Origin: Phytophthora colocasiae
Lineage: Eukaryota > Oomycota > Peronosporomycetes > Peronosporales > Peronosporaceae
Assembly (NCBI GenBank): GCA_018806915.1
Contig: JAGKQI010000079.1
Location: 1,019,001 to 1,083,000, forward strand
Length of the DNA: 64,000 bases
Direction of reading: 5' to 3'
Both the position numbers and the translations under genes were made by a program. The notes beneath the pieces were generated by a model. It was not told the DNA's origin. It made no database searches and worked only from the letters and a program-made list of their open reading frames with translations. Shown piece after piece: positions 20,254 through 29,379 of this stretch (positions are counted from its first letter, which is position 1; every line of letters starts with the position of its first letter).

Positions 20254-22884
20254 ATGTCACAGACACAAGGTGAAGATGGTCCGCGCGAAGGCGACACTCT
20301 GCGCGTGCTGGTGTCCACCGACAACCACTTAGGCTATGCGGAGAAGGATCCTGTGCGTGGCAACGACTCGTTCCGTTCGTTCCGCGAGATTCTGCAGCTG
20401 GCGCAGCGTGAGAGCGTGGATCTGCTGCTTTTAGGTGGCGATCTCTTCCACGAGAACAAGCCGAGCCGCCACACACTCTACGAGACGATGCGTCTATTAC
20501 GAACGCATTGTATGGGTGACGGTGCTGTTAATTTCCAAGTGGTGAGCGACCAGAGTATTAATTTCCCTAATTTCGGGGTTGTTAATTTCGAAGACCCCAA
20601 CTACAATGTGGAGCTGCCAGTCTTCAGTATCCATGGGAATCATGACGATCCAGCGAGAGGAGGAGGTGGAGCCACTTTGTCACTTGCAGCGTTGGATGTA
20701 CTGAGTGCTGCTAATTTGGTGAATTATTTCGGCAAAAGCGAGAAAGTTGACGCAGTTGAAGTTTTCCCTGTACTATTGACAAAGGGTAACACGCGAGTGG
20801 CTATCTACGGACTGGGTAATATGAGAGACGAGAGACTCAACAGGATGTTTGCACAGGGGAAAGTGATGTTCAGGAGACCGGCAGAACGAGCAGAAGAGTG
20901 GTTCAGTATTTTCGTGGTGCATCAGAATCGAGACGATAAAGGAAGAGGCAGCAAGAATTGCGTCCCAGAAAGTGTGATCCCTGATTTTATTGATTTAGTT
21001 GTGTGGGGACACGAGCACGAGTGTCTAATTGATGTTCAAGAGAGTGTCAAGGGGGATTTTTTCATTACGCAGCCTGGATCGTCGGTGGCCACGTCGTTGG
21101 TGGAAGGAGAAGCTAAGCAGAAACACGTTGCAGTGTTGGAAATTAACGGACAGAGTTTCCGCATGTCGAACCACGAGCTGCATACAGTTCGGCCGTTTAA
21201 GATGGGCGAAGTGATTTTGAATGAGATTGAGGAACTAGATCCAAACGACCCAGATGTGGCAGACCATATACGAGAGTACTTGGAGGGCAGAGTGAAGGAG
21301 CTGTTGCGTGAAGCGGAGCTGGAACAAGAGGAGAGATGGAGAGAACGCGCGAAGGAAAGAGAGAAACAGCAGCAAGAGAGTCCGTTCCCGTTGCCAGAGA
21401 TTGCAAATAGAGGTGAAGAAGAAAAAGAACTGGTGCTGATCCGGCTGCGTGTGGAGCACACTGGCTTTCCGGTGCTTGTTAACCAGCGCTTTGGTGCGAA
21501 CTTTGTGGGTAAAGTAGCCAACCCCAACGATATTTTGCTTTTCTACAGACGCAAGAAAGATCGAATTGTTGCTTCAGACAAGAATGCTAGCAAAGAGCTG
21601 GAGAAGTCGCTGCTAGGACGCCCTGTTCGACCCACACCGCTGGCATCAGTAACCATCGAAGATATCCTAAGCAAGCAATTGTGCGCACCCGAGCGAAAGC
21701 TCGTGCTTCTTCCAGAGGCCCAACTGGGAATTGCGTTGGAGAAATTCACATTGAAAAACAATTCGTCGGCTATTCAAGAATTTGTGGACAGCGTGCTCGA
21801 CAAAACTCAGCGTGAATTAACCTCAACAAGTGACGCCAAGTCTGCGCAGGACATTCTCAGTGTTGTTGGCAAGAAGAAGGAGCAAACTGATGCGTTGCAT
21901 GCCTTGCAGAAAGAGGAGGAAGAGGCTGTCAACGCTGATCTTGATACGACCGGAAAAAGTTTGTCAGGGGATGGATTTCAGTCCAGACGGGTTGCCCCGG
22001 ATGAAGACACCTCAGCTAAATCACCAAAGGGACGTTTTGGCACACCTAGATCTTCCCAGAAGAAGGCAGCCCCCAAGAAGAAGCCTGTTAGAAAGTCTGT
22101 CTTTTCGGATCTCGAAGACGATAGTGATGAAAGCCCCCAGAAGAAGAAAAAGCCTCCTACACCTCGCAAAGCGCCAGCTCGTTCGGCCAGGGCCAAAGCC
22201 AAGAAGACAAGAGACTTGCTTTCCGATGACGAAGATTTTGTAGATGGCTCAGACGGAGATGAAGATTTCAAGATGGAGGAGGATGACGACGAAGAGATGG
22301 AGACTCCTCGACCGACAGTGAAATCACGGAAGACCACAACAAGAGCAAAGAAATCGCCAACAAAAGCAAAAAAGTCGCCACCGAAAGCAAGAAAGTCCCC
22401 TACGAACCGCAAGCGTCTCCGCAAGAGCAACGATTCCGACGAAGACGATGATGATGTTTTTGCGTCTCCTGCGACTAAACGAGCTGCGTCTACACGGAAT
22501 TCCAAAGCAAGCGGTGTGCTTGACTTATGCTCAGACTCTGAGCCAGAAAACCCAGCACCTAAAAAACGCGCCAAACAAACAAAGTCGAAGATTTCCCAGC
22601 AACACAAGATTGACAGTCTGTTCAAGAAGCAGGCTCAAGCGAAAGGTGACGAAGATGACGTTGAAGAGGACCAGGAATTCACGCAAGTTGTCCGTCCTAC
22701 AGATACTAATGGTCAAGATATCGTGGGCCCGACCCAGTCACAGACCGAATCGCAGGTGTCCCAACCTACTCGCCGCAAACTCCCGTTGTCAATGGTTGCA
22801 GCTTCCCAGTCTCAATCTCAAGAACCAAAGCGGGGTGGGGCTGCTGCGGCTGCACGAAAAGGTTGGGGTCGTTCTCGTCGTTAA
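20254..22884 (+). CDS. MRE11: MRE11 double-strand-break repair nuclease
   Basis: Mn-dependent nuclease of the MRE11-RAD50-NBS1 complex, acting in nuclear break sensing and end resection. Intronless, 876 residues from the ATG at 20254; an in-frame ATG at 20194 exists but has no matching homology and lies before an initiator-like box. All phosphodiesterase motifs are visible: Asp23-Asn-His25, Gly-Asp63 (GGDLFHENKPS), Asn129-His130 (GNHDDP), His223 (VVHQN), His253-Glu-His255 (GHEHE). The capping domain follows to about residue 440. The C-terminal 250 residues are disordered, with alternating acidic and Lys-Ser-Pro blocks, many SQ/TQ pairs (TQSQTESQ) and a PIP-box-like Q783-HKIDSLF790. The end is Arg-rich. 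Convergent with the PWI-like gene. Confidence 0.95.
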   Translation: MSQTQGEDGPREGDTLRVLVSTDNHLGYAEKDPVRGNDSFRSFREILQLAQRESVDLLLLGGDLFHENKPSRHTLYETMRLLRTHCMGDGAVNFQVVSDQSINFPNFGVVNFEDPNYNVELPVFSIHGNHDDPARGGGGATLSLAALDVLSAANLVNYFGKSEKVDAVEVFPVLLTKGNTRVAIYGLGNMRDERLNRMFAQGKVMFRRPAERAEEWFSIFVVHQNRDDKGRGSKNCVPESVIPDFIDLVVWGHEHECLIDVQESVKGDFFITQPGSSVATSLVEGEAKQKHVAVLEINGQSFRMSNHELHTVRPFKMGEVILNEIEELDPNDPDVADHIREYLEGRVKELLREAELEQEERWRERAKEREKQQQESPFPLPEIANRGEEEKELVLIRLRVEHTGFPVLVNQRFGANFVGKVANPNDILLFYRRKKDRIVASDKNASKELEKSLLGRPVRPTPLASVTIEDILSKQLCAPERKLVLLPEAQLGIALEKFTLKNNSSAIQEFVDSVLDKTQRELTSTSDAKSAQDILSVVGKKKEQTDALHALQKEEEEAVNADLDTTGKSLSGDGFQSRRVAPDEDTSAKSPKGRFGTPRSSQKKAAPKKKPVRKSVFSDLEDDSDESPQKKKKPPTPRKAPARSARAKAKKTRDLLSDDEDFVDGSDGDEDFKMEEDDDEEMETPRPTVKSRKTTTRAKKSPTKAKKSPPKARKSPTNRKRLRKSNDSDEDDDDVFASPATKRAASTRNSKASGVLDLCSDSEPENPAPKKRAKQTKSKISQQHKIDSLFKKQAQAKGDEDDVEEDQEFTQVVRPTDTNGQDIVGPTQSQTESQVSQPTRRKLPLSMVAASQSQSQEPKRGGAAAAARKGWGRSRR

Positions 22885-23109
22885 CTACTGTAGCTAGCTA
22901 TGGTTGTCGAGTTCGTTTAAGAGAGAAAGAACTGCTCAAAACCAGCCGTATATTTCACCTAGTTTTGCGTGAGTTTAGTGCGGCAGGGCAAGTCGATCAT
23001 CCTGGATGTGGCCAGAGGTTGATGGTGCATGATTTCCTGGACTTGTCTCTCGCTTTGCTTTCTCTAGTAGATGCCAAACGCGCAATGCAGAGCGCAATGC
23101 AGAGCCTGC

Positions 23110-24997
23110 CTAGTCCGTGCTCTCCAAAAGCTCCTTGGGTGGTGTCTTCGGCAAACTTGAGTTCAGCTCCTCATCCTTGGCAGGGTCCTGCCTCACCCAC
23201 GTCTTGTTCTGGAAGCGAGGTCGCATTTGCGACGAGAAGTAGGGGTTGCGAGGCGCAAAAGCGGGCGCGCCAGGGTTCATTCCGGTATTCTGGGGTGCGC
23301 TGTTCGCGTCGCTTCTCGTTGCGTCTGATTCTGGATTTCCTTCGGCGGCTTTCGCTTCTTCTTCAGCCTTGGCAACGTTCGGGTTGACCCACTTCCGGTT
23401 CTGGAATGGCCGAGCACCGCGCGGACCGTTCTGCATTCCTTGAGGTCGTGGGTAGCCGCGACCGCCATACGGCGGCATGCCTTGAGGTGGGAAGCCCATG
23501 GCGTACGGGTTCATGGGCCCGTAGCCAGGTGGAGGGTAGAACATTGGACCTCCATACGGCTGAGCATAACGAACAGCAGAGCAGTAGAATGTTAGAATAC
23601 ACAGCTTGGCTTGGAATATAATAGTAAACAATAACGTACCGGGGGAAAGCCGCCGTATCCCATTGGCCCACCCTGGAAACCCATAGGCGGACCCATACCT
23701 TGGCCATATCCCTGTTTGCCCTTGAAGTCGCCCTTTTCGTCCGATGGTGGCAACGGCGGCGCCGATTCACGTGAATCATTGTTTCTCCGCTTTCCATTGC
23801 GTCCTGCATCTTCCATATCATGATCCCTGTCTCGGTCGTTTCTCCGGTTAGCACGTCCTCCTCCGCGTTGGTTATCATCTCGGTCTCCACGTCGCTTCTT
23901 GTGCGATCCTAAAGTATCACGAGCGTCAAGCTCGGCCTGGTCCACATTTACAGGTGGGCCAAGTCTCTGTGACAGCCGACTGTTGCTGTCCTTGCCTCCA
24001 TCCCGCTCGTTCGCTCGTCTCTTGTTTCCGGTTGCTCTTGACTCGTCGCGTTGATGACGATCATCTTTTCCTGATGACGGGGACTTCTTCGCTGCTGGTT
24101 TCTTCTCCACCACGCCAAATCTCTGAGCCCGTCGAGCGATCACGTCATCCATATCAGTCTTGGACGGGTTCAGAGAACGGAGTGTGCCTCGGCTGGTACT
24201 GAGCGATACCATTTTCTTTTTCGGTGCCTCAGATGAAGAAGACAACCCTTTCAAACTGACAACGCGCTTGGGTGGGGCTTCTACTTCCTTCTGCTGCTCA
24301 ATTTGAGTCGGAAGTTCTTCATGTTGGAGCTTCGTAGCTGGGGTGTCTTTCACTGGTACATCAGCTGCACTTTGAGTCTCAAAAGTGGGCAGCAACTGAC
24401 TTAGCCAAGCCACAAATTGCTCAGCTGCTTCATCGCCGATAAAGTCCACCAGGTCGTTGGCGATCTGCTCCATGTTCTTCTTGTTGCCCACCATGACGAT
24501 GACATATTCCTGTAGCCGCCGAGGTCAAATACACAGTACATAATGGACGTCATGCCTCTGGTCTCTTTTGTTCTTGGAGTTGGAGGGTGGCGTCCCTTTG
24601 TGCTCTTAATTGGGGGTCACTTTTACACCCTCTTTTAGCGTCCTTTCAACTTCTTTTCACATGCATACAAAGCGCCCATATACAGAGACGGATGGATAAC
24701 ACAGGGAAGACCCGTCCTAGCGTCGTGCGCTCTCTTTCTCTCTCTCACTCTCTCCGCTTCCGCTGATTCGACTCTTAATAAGCAGTGGATATTGGACTCT
24801 GAGGCATGAAAAGAAGGCGCACAAGGACCGCCAGCCACTCACATCTAATGTATCAGGAGAAAACGTACCGCCATAACGTTGTCCACTTCAACCCCCAGCA
24901 TCTCCGTCAGCTTCTCGCGTGTTTTACTTGTGATTTCCTGCTTCCAGGCGTCCGTCAGGGCCAACGGGAACACGTAGCTCTTGTCATACGCAGCCAT
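23110..24997 (-). CDS. PWI-like (ZC3H14/NAB2-type N-terminus) RNA-binding protein
   Basis: Three exons (24869-24997, 23640-24509, 23110-23559), 482 residues, all joins in phase 0. The first 85 residues form a helical domain (WKQEITSKTREKLTEMLG, then VMVGNKKNMEQIANDL, FVAWLSQLLPTF) that resembles the PWI-like N-terminal domain of ZC3H14/NAB2 poly(A)-binding proteins. The middle is Arg/Asp/Gly-rich and charged (nuclear, disordered). The C-terminal part is Gly/Pro/Tyr/Met-rich and holds two copies of an FQN-(R/K)-x-WV-x-x-(N/D)-x-AK motif. No CCCH zinc finger or RRM is visible, unlike NAB2. I infer a role in mRNA processing or export. The first intron is long for this window (359 bp). Confidence 0.78.
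24510..24868 (-). other. Long first intron of the PWI-like gene
   Basis: GTACGT donor, CTACAG acceptor. It has a run of CTCTCT-type pyrimidine repeats around 24730-24760 on the plus strand. No gene is seen inside it. Confidence 0.6.
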
Positions 24998-25480
24998 ATC
25001 TCTCCTTCTCTCTTTATCTCTCTTCTGGACTGAGGATAGGATGGACTCAGATCGTATGTGTATGCCACACCAAATAGATGTACAGTTACTGACAACTTAC
25101 TGTTTCAGACAGAATAATAATAGTGACGAGAGCCCTCCTCAAAGAGTGACTTGGATTCAAAAGGCAACTTTACCCCTGCACATATACCTTTACGCTGGTA
25201 GGATCTCTGCATCTCTATTAGAGAGATTTCGCAAAACCAGGATTCCTGGTCCCTGTCCGCCGTTGACCACGGACTGGGACGCGGACCAAGAAAATCAGAA
25301 AAGAGTTTTCGCTCGCTGTCCTAGTCTGTTGCTTTGTTGCATACAGCGCAATTATTTGTGCGAGGTGCCGTGCGTCAAAATACAGGCATGCATGAGAGCC
25401 AACAATTCTTTGGGTAAGTAGGGAACTATCTTCACTGGAGCAAATTCCTCAAAGTCATTCCCGTATCTGCTGGACTTGCG

Positions 25481-25633
25481 ATGGACTTCGAGACCCCCCC
25501 AAGGCGGCTAAGCCTGGCACGCCTCTTGACCAGTGCTCCAGACACCCCCAAGGAAGCCACGTCCGCTGTGGGGGGTGGATTTGTTCATGAGGAGGCAAGC
25601 GAAGACGAGAACGCTGAAGCCAGCTTTCCTTGA
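25481..25633 (+). CDS. Possible 50-residue small protein
   Basis: Starts MDFETPPRRLSLARLL, continues TSAPDTPKEATS and ends in an acidic tail (EEASEDENAEASFP). The composition, with two TP sites and a basic-hydrophobic helix, looks like real protein rather than noise. The frame is open upstream to a stop at 25415, so it could also be the last exon of a longer gene. I recognise no family. Confidence 0.3.
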   Translation: MDFETPPRRLSLARLLTSAPDTPKEATSAVGGGFVHEEASEDENAEASFP

Positions 25634-26575
25634 ACGATGTGGGTGTTGGGCCATGGTGTGCTACGCTGCCGATCGGCCACGAATGAATAATTGCAACAAA
25701 CGCTGCTTCACGCCGCGAGTTGTAGTTCTGGTAAAACAGCCGACGTTGATGGCCAAAGCTCGAGGCGGAGATCAACGCGCCCACATGTGCGTCGCAGTCT
25801 CGTAACTACAGTATCAAGTCCACGACATGCTTGCTGGTGTTGGTGAACAGCTTGGGTAAAAATGTCAGTAATTGGTCGGTGGCAATTTTGCTGATACTTT
25901 ACGGGGGCAAATGACGTTGAAGTGGAAAAGTGAATGTACGCAGATATGTACCTGGCTTGTACACGCACTGCAACCTTCGCCTTTAACTCTTCCTGCAACA
26001 GCGATACCTATAAAACCTACAAGTACACTACATGTAGTACTGCACGGCTTTATCTTGGCTTTATCTTGTTTTGGAAAGTATTCATTATGGCCGTGGTCTC
26101 CTCCGCAGAAGCCATCGCTTCTCGTCACGCAAGCTGACAAGCAATTTTTCGACTTGTATCAAGAGCTCCGGATGTCCATGCAGCCTGCAAGACGTCAAAC
26201 GGGAAAAGAAATGCTACATGCAGACTTTCGAGAAATACTCAATCGAAACCATAGTGTACAAATGTCCCGAAGACCTATGATGCACTACGGGTTACCACCA
26301 TTATGTACGCGATCCGCGCTGCTGTCGGCGGCCGTTGACGCACACGCACACGGGGCCTCAACAGTTCGTCTCCGCGATGCGGTTCACATGTGGAATCGAA
26401 GGAGAGTCAGATGCCTTTGGGGCTTTATCATCGGATCGGCACTGCCCAGGCTCTGCTCGAGCTACATGTAAAGCGCCTCGGGAAGCGCGAACGTCTTGTC
26501 TTAAGTATGTGGCGGGCGTTGATCTTCCCACCCTGGCCCTGCCCTGACCTCCGTCTCTGCTTGTCGAGAGAGGCG

Positions 26576-26640
26576 ATGGCAACGCGCTCGCTCTTCATTG
26601 CTACTTTGGCCGTGCGAGCCGACGTTAGGAGCAGGGAGTC
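26576..26640 (+). pseudogene. Out-of-frame signal-peptide segment
   Basis: ATG at 26576 opens a hydrophobic leader (MATRSLFIATLAVRA) ending right before the mature part of the gene at 26641. It is 65 bp upstream, so the frames differ, and the gap is too small for an intron. In the paralogue at 37079 the leader runs straight into the homologous DAASSTD segment. Confidence 0.45.
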
Positions 26641-28809
26641 ATGTCCTCAGCCGCGTCGACGGACATTTGCGGCATCGACGTGCAGGCTCTGTATTTGAAT
26701 GACCCAGGCAACAAACAGGAACCGGTCGGCTATGTGTTATGCTCGGAAATGGGCAACACGTGCATGAAGAACGGATGCAGTTGCCGTCGTGCAGCCAACG
26801 CCGAAGTGGGCGGCACCACCAAGTACTTTGGTGTCTGCATTCAGCTCCAGAAAGGGAAAGACTGCGTTACGAGCGGAGACGACTATCTCACGTGCGCGGT
26901 AAGTACCGAGTCGTCTGGATCCACAGAAGCGCAGAACGAATCGAACGTCTCTAGAAGCAGCACCAATACACAGGCAACCACAGAGAGCAACGCAACCCCG
27001 ACTGCTACGGTTAGTGCAAGTGCCAGTGGTAGCACAGCTGATGCGGTTAAAGTAGCAACCCACGCCGCGTCCTCCGACTCCATGAGCACAACTGTAATGA
27101 TCGTCATTATCGTTGTTGCGGTGGTGTTTGTGGCGCTGGTGTCATGGGTCATCCGTGCCTACTGCATGCGGTCTGCCGCTCAAAACAAACTCGCATCAAG
27201 AAGGAACCGCAGCAACCGGGGTACCAATTTCGACGCAACGTCACCGACGAACATGACGGGCAGGTCGTCGGCCACACCGTCGTTCCCGGCGTTCGACCGA
27301 CGCACGCGCGCCATGCAGTCACCGAGCAACGGTGGACGAGGAGGCCGTTCGGGACGCAACACACCGCGTGGTCGGGAGCCGAACTCTGGACGTGGCATTC
27401 GAGAACCCACTTCTGCACGTGGTGGACGAGAACCGACTTCTGCGCGTGGTGGACGAGAACCAACTTCAGCACGTGGTGGACGGGAACCAATTTCAGCACG
27501 TGGTCGTAGGAACCAGGACATCGACGCGCAGTTTGCACCTGGCGGTCCTCGTGACATCACCCGTGAGCCTGCATCCGGTCGTGGGCGGCGAAACCAAAGT
27601 CAGAAGTCCGACGCACCATTTCCTCCACTTGGGGGACCGCGTCGCGAACCAACTTCAGGACGAGGCAGGAGATCTCCGGACTTGGACGCACCATTCCCAC
27701 CTCTTGGTGGACCTCGTCGTGAGCCGACTTCAGGTCGCGGTAGGAACGCGCCAGATATTGACGCGCAGTTCGCACCTAACGGACCCCGTGGATTCAGGGA
27801 AGCAGGACCGCAACGTGAGCCAACGTCTGGCCGTGGCCGTCGGGACAACGGATACCAGGCCGAAGCCGTCACGCAGACACCACCGCGTGCTGCATTGCAC
27901 GCGTCTCCTAAGAAACCAGCTAGGCAACCAACGAACAACGGGCCGGAACCTTCGGGCGGTACTGTGTATACCGGTCGCAACACGTACGATCGGGTAGCAG
28001 CGTTTGCTCAGTTAGCAGCGTTCGAGGCACCGCCGCCGCCGCCTCCTAGACCGCAGAAAGCGATTAAACCGGTGCCGGTATCCGATCCGATTCCTAAGAA
28101 TGCTCGAGCTCCACCGCCAGCTCGCCCGCCAGCTCCGAAGCGCCCGGTTTTCCAAATCCCGGAGGACCCATTGCCTGCAGACTACGACATTTTGTCGCCG
28201 AAGACGGCTAGGTCGCTTGCACCGTCCGTCGCGTCGTCGGCAACTACTGTCGTTGCACCTGGACGCAATCGACCAACGCCTCTGCAGCAGAACCGGAGAC
28301 CTCAGTATTCGAACGCGCCTCCTTCCTATTACCAGTCGGGTTACAGTCGCGACGACAACAAGTACGCTGAAAGCAAGGGCTTAGACGACAGCAGGTTCGA
28401 CGAAAGCAAGTACGAGGAGAGCGACTACGGCGACAGTCGATACGATGAAAGCAACTACGGAGACAGTCGGTATGACGAAAGCGGCTTTGATAACAAGTTC
28501 AAGGCCAAGAACAGATACGACGAGTCGTTCGTAAGCGAAGTGAGCTCGATGGCTTGGTCCGGGGCCTCCGGTTTAAGCGATGACAGCTACTACCACGCAA
28601 CAGACAGCAACACGGCTCGTATTCCAGTTATTGACGCACCCAATGACGACGACGACGCTCACAGCGAAGACGGCTATTCTGACTGGGGTCATTCGACGCA
28701 ACATTCGGCCGACGGCTTCCGAAGTACAGCAGCATCGGATGCGTCCTTTTTCTCCGTGAATTCGGACTTCACAGACTCAAAAAGCGTCTTCAAAGAGCGC
28801 GAGTTCTAG
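26641..28809 (+). CDS. Cys-rich single-pass membrane protein with Arg-Gly repeat tail
   Basis: 722 residues, intronless. A Cys-rich ectodomain (residues about 9-85: YVLCSEMGNTCMKNGCSCR, FGVCIQLQKGKDC, DDYLTC) is followed by a Ser/Thr linker and one membrane helix (about 150-174, VMIVIIVVAVVFVALVSWVI). The cytoplasmic tail has tandem REPTS(A/G)RGGR and DAPFPPLGGPRR units (about 254-400), a Pro-rich part and DSRYDES repeats, and ends KEREF. The ectodomain pattern matches the membrane-protein gene at 34197. The frame starts without a signal peptide. A good one (MATRSLFIATLAV, ATG at 26576) lies just upstream but in another frame, so a small indel may have cut it off. No known family; a cell-surface or wall-associated role is inference. 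Confidence 0.7.
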   Translation: MSSAASTDICGIDVQALYLNDPGNKQEPVGYVLCSEMGNTCMKNGCSCRRAANAEVGGTTKYFGVCIQLQKGKDCVTSGDDYLTCAVSTESSGSTEAQNESNVSRSSTNTQATTESNATPTATVSASASGSTADAVKVATHAASSDSMSTTVMIVIIVVAVVFVALVSWVIRAYCMRSAAQNKLASRRNRSNRGTNFDATSPTNMTGRSSATPSFPAFDRRTRAMQSPSNGGRGGRSGRNTPRGREPNSGRGIREPTSARGGREPTSARGGREPTSARGGREPISARGRRNQDIDAQFAPGGPRDITREPASGRGRRNQSQKSDAPFPPLGGPRREPTSGRGRRSPDLDAPFPPLGGPRREPTSGRGRNAPDIDAQFAPNGPRGFREAGPQREPTSGRGRRDNGYQAEAVTQTPPRAALHASPKKPARQPTNNGPEPSGGTVYTGRNTYDRVAAFAQLAAFEAPPPPPPRPQKAIKPVPVSDPIPKNARAPPPARPPAPKRPVFQIPEDPLPADYDILSPKTARSLAPSVASSATTVVAPGRNRPTPLQQNRRPQYSNAPPSYYQSGYSRDDNKYAESKGLDDSRFDESKYEESDYGDSRYDESNYGDSRYDESGFDNKFKAKNRYDESFVSEVSSMAWSGASGLSDDSYYHATDSNTARIPVIDAPNDDDDAHSEDGYSDWGHSTQHSADGFRSTAASDASFFSVNSDFTDSKSVFKEREF

Positions 28810-29379
28810 GCTCATTCACTCATGGTGGAGACGGGATGCAGACAAATAGATCTGTGGATATTGTAACAGTGGGGGTGACCTAGTAAATAAAAGTAACGTG
28901 TTGTCATCCATCGGTGCCTCGGCACGTGAGCTCATATCGAATTGGCTGCTTGTCAGATGGTTACAAGACCCGGCACATCGTGTCTTCTTTGCCTAATTGA
29001 CTGGGTTCCAATAGAAACCAGTACTGACTGGTTCTAGTAGAATACCCAACGTTACACCGCATCGAAGTGCTGTAAAGCACGACATGCTAAGTCAACGTCT
29101 CTGTATCGAAAGTGTCTTGGTGTCGGAAGGAGTCAGGTGCCTCAATAACTGTACTACAGACTGTCAAGAGGAACCTACATGTTCAGTACTGACCTTCTAG
29201 CGTTAGCCAATTCCGTACGTGGCTCGGAAGGCACTTGAGGTGGGTTGTACAACATCGGTCCTCGTTCTTGAATGTCTGAAGTAGTTTCGATGTTCCATGG
29301 GCCTTCCTAGCAAGATTTTTCGGCTTTCCTGGAGTGTGTTGCGAACCGACCAGTTTCGTATTTCCTTATTCGTGCATCA
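28810..29379. other. Intergenic stretch between two membrane-protein genes
   Basis: 570 bp with no convincing open frame, repeat or RNA gene. A frame open into the next gene begins after a stop at about 29307 but gives no signal peptide. Confidence 0.4.

Larger units (their letters stand above)
24998..26640. other. 1.6-kb intergenic stretch
   Basis: Only one small open frame looks protein-like (25481-25633, listed separately). The segment 26576-26640 encodes a signal-peptide-like sequence discussed with the next gene. Longer open frames such as 25872-26471 have no recognisable composition. No RNA gene was found. Confidence 0.4.

Noticed and set aside
25872..26471. 200-codon plus-strand frame
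   Set aside because: No domain, unlikely composition and non-ATG opening; probably chance.
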